From: Jeongeupia sp. HS-3
Lineage (GTDB): Bacteria; Pseudomonadota; Gammaproteobacteria; Burkholderiales; Chitinibacteraceae
Direction: 5' to 3'
DNA length: 64,000 nucleotides
Assembly (NCBI RefSeq): GCF_015140455.1
Contig: NZ_AP024094.1
Location: 3,100,001 to 3,164,000, forward strand
The translations under genes and the position numbers were made by a program. Positions 61,428-64,000 of the stretch are shown here, one piece after another (position 1 is the stretch's first letter; every line of letters starts with the position of its first letter). Under the pieces are notes generated by a model, which was not told the DNA's origin, did no database searches, and saw nothing but the letters and a program-made list of their open reading frames with translations.

Positions 61428-61638
61428 CTGGTTATATGTGTAAAAGTGGTTATTCAGCGCTTTAGAACCTGAAAAACCGATTTAGGCTGGGCTTGCCAAG
61501 CCCTGGCTCGCCGCGAACCTATCGCTGCTGCGGGTTTGCGGCCGGTGGTGCTTGCGAGGCAATCGGGGTCCCGCCGGGATGGCGGTGGCATGGACGGTGT
61601 TATTACCGGCCGGCGCGGCCGGTGGAAGGAGAAGAACC

Positions 61639-62565
61639 ATGATTCGCCTGACCTTGCGCGAGCTCGAAGTGTTCGTCACCACGGCGCGGATCGGCGGCAT
61701 TACCGCCGCCGGCGAAACGCTGGGACTGTCGCAATCGGCGGCGAGCGGCGCGCTGGCCGAACTGGAGCGCCGGCTCGGGGTGACGCTGTTCGATCGCATC
61801 GGCCGGCGGATCCAGATCAACGAGCATGGCCGCTGGTTGTTGCCGCAGGCCGAAACGCTGCTGGCGCAGGCGCGCGACATCGAAGCGCGGTTTCGCGGCA
61901 ATGCGCCGGCACGCCTGCGGCTGGCTGCGAGCTCGACCATCGGCAACCGGGTGCTGCCCGACTTGCTGGGGGCGCTGTTGGCGCAAGAGCCCGAGAGTCG
62001 CGCCGAAATCTCGATCGGCAACACGCACGATGCGATTGCCGCTGTCGCCGATTACCGTGCCGATTTCGGCCTGATCGAAGGCATTTGCCACGATGCCCGT
62101 GTGCTGGCCGAGCCGTGGCTGGCCGACGAACTGGTCATCGTCGCGCGCCCCGATCATGACTGGGCCGGCCGCGAGATCGGCATCGCCGCGCTGGCCGGGG
62201 CGCAATGGATATTGCGCGAGCAGGGTTCGGGCACGCGCGAAGTGCTCGAAGCCGCGCTGGCGCCGCTGATCGGCAGCCCGAAGGTGGCGCTGGAACTGGG
62301 CACCAGCGAGGCGGTGAAAGGGGCGGTACGCGCCGGCCTCGGCCTGGCCTGCCTGTCGCGGCGCACCGTCGCGACCGAACTGGCGCGTGGCGAGCTGGCA
62401 ACACTGGCGGTGCCGGGACTGGATCTGTCGCGGCGCTTTTACCTGATCCGCGCCCGCGACAAGGTGCTGACGCAGGGCGCACAACGCTTCCATGCGCTGT
62501 GTCTGGCAAGATTTGCCGCCGAATCGACGGCGAGCGATTCGCCGTCTGTGGGCAAAAACACGTAG
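61639..62565 (+). CDS. LysR-type regulator (YeiE-like)
   Basis: A 308-residue LysR-family regulator. The winged helix-turn-helix is clear: [20 protein letters not shown], then [20 protein letters not shown] and [20 protein letters not shown]. The effector-binding domain follows with [20 protein letters not shown] and [20 protein letters not shown]. Start at MIRLTLREL with an AAGGAGAAGAA ribosome-binding site. Divergent placement next to yeiH points to YeiE, the known yeiH neighbour; the likely target is the palindrome between them. Confidence 0.9.
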   Translation: MIRLTLRELEVFVTTARIGGITAAGETLGLSQSAASGALAELERRLGVTLFDRIGRRIQINEHGRWLLPQAETLLAQARDIEARFRGNAPARLRLAASSTIGNRVLPDLLGALLAQEPESRAEISIGNTHDAIAAVADYRADFGLIEGICHDARVLAEPWLADELVIVARPDHDWAGREIGIAALAGAQWILREQGSGTREVLEAALAPLIGSPKVALELGTSEAVKGAVRAGLGLACLSRRTVATELARGELATLAVPGLDLSRRFYLIRARDKVLTQGAQRFHALCLARFAAESTASDSPSVGKNT

Positions 62566-62614
62566 AATCAGCAGGTTTCAGACCTCGAAACCGGGTCATC
62601 CGGCCAAGACCGAC

Positions 62615-63505
62615 ATGCTGACTTTTCAGGAAATTCTCCTTACGCTCCAGAACTACTGGAGTCGTCAGGGCTGCGCATTGCTGCAACCGTACGATATCGA
62701 AGTCGGCGCGGGCACCTTCCATACCGCGACCTTCCTGCGTTCGCTCGGCCCAGAGCCGTGGAACGCCGCCTACGTGCAGCCGTCGCGCCGGCCCAAGGAC
62801 GGCCGTTACGGCGAGAACCCGAACCGCTTGCAACACTATTATCAGTTCCAGGTTGCGCTCAAGCCCAACCCGGACAACATCCTCGATCTTTATCTGGGTT
62901 CGCTGAAAGAGCTCGGTATCGATCCGACCGTGCACGACATCCGCTTTGTCGAAGACGACTGGGAAAGCCCGACGCTGGGCGCCTGGGGTCTGGGTTGGGA
63001 GGTGTGGCTGAACGGGATGGAAGTCACCCAGTTCACCTATTTCCAACAGGTCGGCGGCATCGACTGCAAGCCGGTGCTCGGCGAAATCACCTACGGCGTC
63101 GAACGGCTGGCGATGTATCTGCAGGGGGTCGAGAACGTCTATGACCTCGTCTGGACGGTGTATCCGAACGGCCAGAAGGTGACCTACGGCGATATCTATC
63201 ACCAGAACGAAGTCGAACAATCGACCTACAACTTCGAATACGCCAACGTCGAGCTGCTGTTCAAGCTCTTCAACGATTTCGAAGGCGAAGCCAAGCGGCT
63301 GATCGAAGCCGATCTGGCGCTGCCGGGCTACGAAATGGTGATGAAGTGTTCGCACACCTTCAACCTGCTCGACGCGCGCGGTGCGATCTCGGTGACCGAG
63401 CGCGCGGCCTATATCGGCCGGGTACGCACGCTGTCGCGCATGGTCGCGCAGGCGTATTACGACAGCCGCGAAGCGCTCGGCTTCCCGATGTGCAATCCGG
63501 CCTAG
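62615..63505 (+). CDS. glyQ: Glycyl-tRNA synthetase alpha chain
   Basis: A 296-residue alpha subunit of the alpha2-beta2 glycyl-tRNA synthetase, holding the aminoacylation site. The start [20 protein letters not shown] is family standard; the upstream in-frame reading overlaps the LysR gene and was dropped. Class II motifs lie in [40 protein letters not shown] and [21 protein letters not shown] lipoprotein gene lies between it and glyS, which is unusual since glyQ and glyS are normally adjacent. Confidence 0.97.
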   Translation: MLTFQEILLTLQNYWSRQGCALLQPYDIEVGAGTFHTATFLRSLGPEPWNAAYVQPSRRPKDGRYGENPNRLQHYYQFQVALKPNPDNILDLYLGSLKELGIDPTVHDIRFVEDDWESPTLGAWGLGWEVWLNGMEVTQFTYFQQVGGIDCKPVLGEITYGVERLAMYLQGVENVYDLVWTVYPNGQKVTYGDIYHQNEVEQSTYNFEYANVELLFKLFNDFEGEAKRLIEADLALPGYEMVMKCSHTFNLLDARGAISVTERAAYIGRVRTLSRMVAQAYYDSREALGFPMCNPA

Positions 63506-63509
63506 TGCG

Positions 63510-63986
63510 ATGAAAGCGGCCGCTGCGCTGTGCCTGTCCGTGTTGCTCGCCGCTTGCGACGACTACGAGGCTGGCACGCGCGGCCCGCAGCCGGTGCCCG
63601 GCGAGATGGCCGACTGGCGCAATTACGGCAAACTCAATGATGTACGTGTCGATGTCGACGTGAATTCGATTTCGCACCGTGACCGCGCCGGCAGCAGCGC
63701 CTACACCTATGTGTGGATGCGCCAGACTTTCGACACCGACCAGATCGATGGTGCGTCGAAAGGCAAATACCGGGTCAAGTTTGCGCGCCAGGCGATCGAT
63801 TGCCCCAGCGGCCGGATGGCCGGAACGGCGGTCGAGTTGCAGGATGAAAACGGTGCCGAGATCGCGCGTTACGACGTACCCGGCTACCAGTGGGAATTCA
63901 CCGCAGCCGAGCCCGATAGCTATGGCGCCGATTTCGTGCGCCAGGTTTGCAAGATGATGGCCGACAAGGCCCAGAACAAAGAGTGA
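63510..63986 (+). CDS. Putative lipoprotein between glyQ and glyS
   Basis: A 158-residue protein with signal peptide and lipobox (AALCLSVLLAACDDYE, Cys about 16), thus probably membrane-anchored. The mature part is beta-rich, includes WRNYGKLNDVRVDVDVNSI and SAYTYVWMRQTFDTDQIDGA, and resembles small surface-exposed lipoproteins of the SAE/CNP1-like types. Two Cys (AIDCPSG, RQVCKMMA) may pair. It starts 4 bases after glyQ and ends 5 bases before the glyS start, so it is co-transcribed with both synthetase genes. Confidence 0.78.
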   Translation: MKAAAALCLSVLLAACDDYEAGTRGPQPVPGEMADWRNYGKLNDVRVDVDVNSISHRDRAGSSAYTYVWMRQTFDTDQIDGASKGKYRVKFARQAIDCPSGRMAGTAVELQDENGAEIARYDVPGYQWEFTAAEPDSYGADFVRQVCKMMADKAQNKE

Positions 63987-63991
63987 TCGTC

Positions 63992-64000
63992 ATGTCCCAA
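63992..64000 (+). CDS. glyS: Start of glyS, truncated by window end
   Basis: Only three codons, ATG-TCC-CAA (M-S-Q), are in the window. They lie 5 bases after the lipoprotein gene, where glyS (glycyl-tRNA synthetase beta chain) is expected after glyQ. GAGTG before the ATG may be a weak ribosome-binding site. The identity is inference from position. Confidence 0.45.

Overview
The window is about 62% G+C, densely packed chromosomal DNA from a betaproteobacterium. Gene content and order point to the Neisseriales, in a free-living Chromobacteriaceae or Chitinibacteraceae-like lineage (this placement is inference). The order mla-bolA-murA-hisG-hisD, petABC-sspA-sspB, kdsD-kdsC-lptCAB-rpoN-hpf-ptsN-hprK-rapZ and hda<>purM-purN are all typical betaproteobacterial core neighbourhoods. 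I see no tRNA, rRNA, CRISPR array, insertion sequence or prophage.

Layout. 1-11.3 kb (minus strand): hisD (cut by the window edge), a DUF805 membrane protein, hisG, a DUF4870 protein, murA, a tiny membrane protein, ibaG, a YadGH-type ABC exporter with a GNAT enzyme between its genes, mlaA, then mlaBCDEF (gene order on the plus-strand map). The Mla genes form the retrograde phospholipid transport system of the outer membrane; a terminator separates mlaFEDCB from mlaA. 11.4-23.6 kb (plus): an MSHA-like type IV pilus / pseudopilus locus. It holds an AAA ATPase (MshM), secretin (MshL), TPR protein (MshN), assembly ATPase (MshE), platform protein (MshG), a probable PilM-PilN fusion, PilO-like and PilP-like proteins and three prepilin-like proteins. 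This is the accessory, most distinctive part of the window. 23.6-30.2 kb: hda, purM, purN, a DUF3108 protein, an RsmB-like rRNA methyltransferase, sspB and sspA. 30.2-33 kb: the cytochrome bc1 complex (petABC).

33-37.5 kb: a lipoprotein, a Nif3-like protein whose start codon lies 7 bp from that of a divergent DegS/DegQ-type protease, and a Kef-type antiporter. 37.6-46.9 kb: the Kdo/LPS-transport, sigma-54 and nitrogen-PTS cluster, followed by a NusG-II protein, a Gx-transporter-like membrane protein and ubiX. Two ~122-bp palindromic intergenic elements of similar architecture lie at 43.4 and 46.9 kb. 47-53 kb: a MATE pump, dtd, small unknown genes, asd, a YecD-like hydrolase and yaaA. 53-57 kb: a FixL/FixJ-like two-component pair translationally linked to a D-lactate-dehydrogenase-type enzyme. 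57-64 kb: an RRM protein, an NDUFA9-like NAD(P)-binding protein, Slt lytic transglycosylase, a divergent yeiH/yeiE-like pair with a 16-bp perfect palindrome between them, glyQ, a lipoprotein and the first codons of glyS.

The main candidate for something under-described is the MSHA-like pilus locus. It has an ATPase with an MshEN-type N-terminus in which both signature arginines are proline, a fused PilM/PilN-like protein, and two pilin-like proteins that share an LPCP motif. It lacks a prepilin peptidase within the locus.
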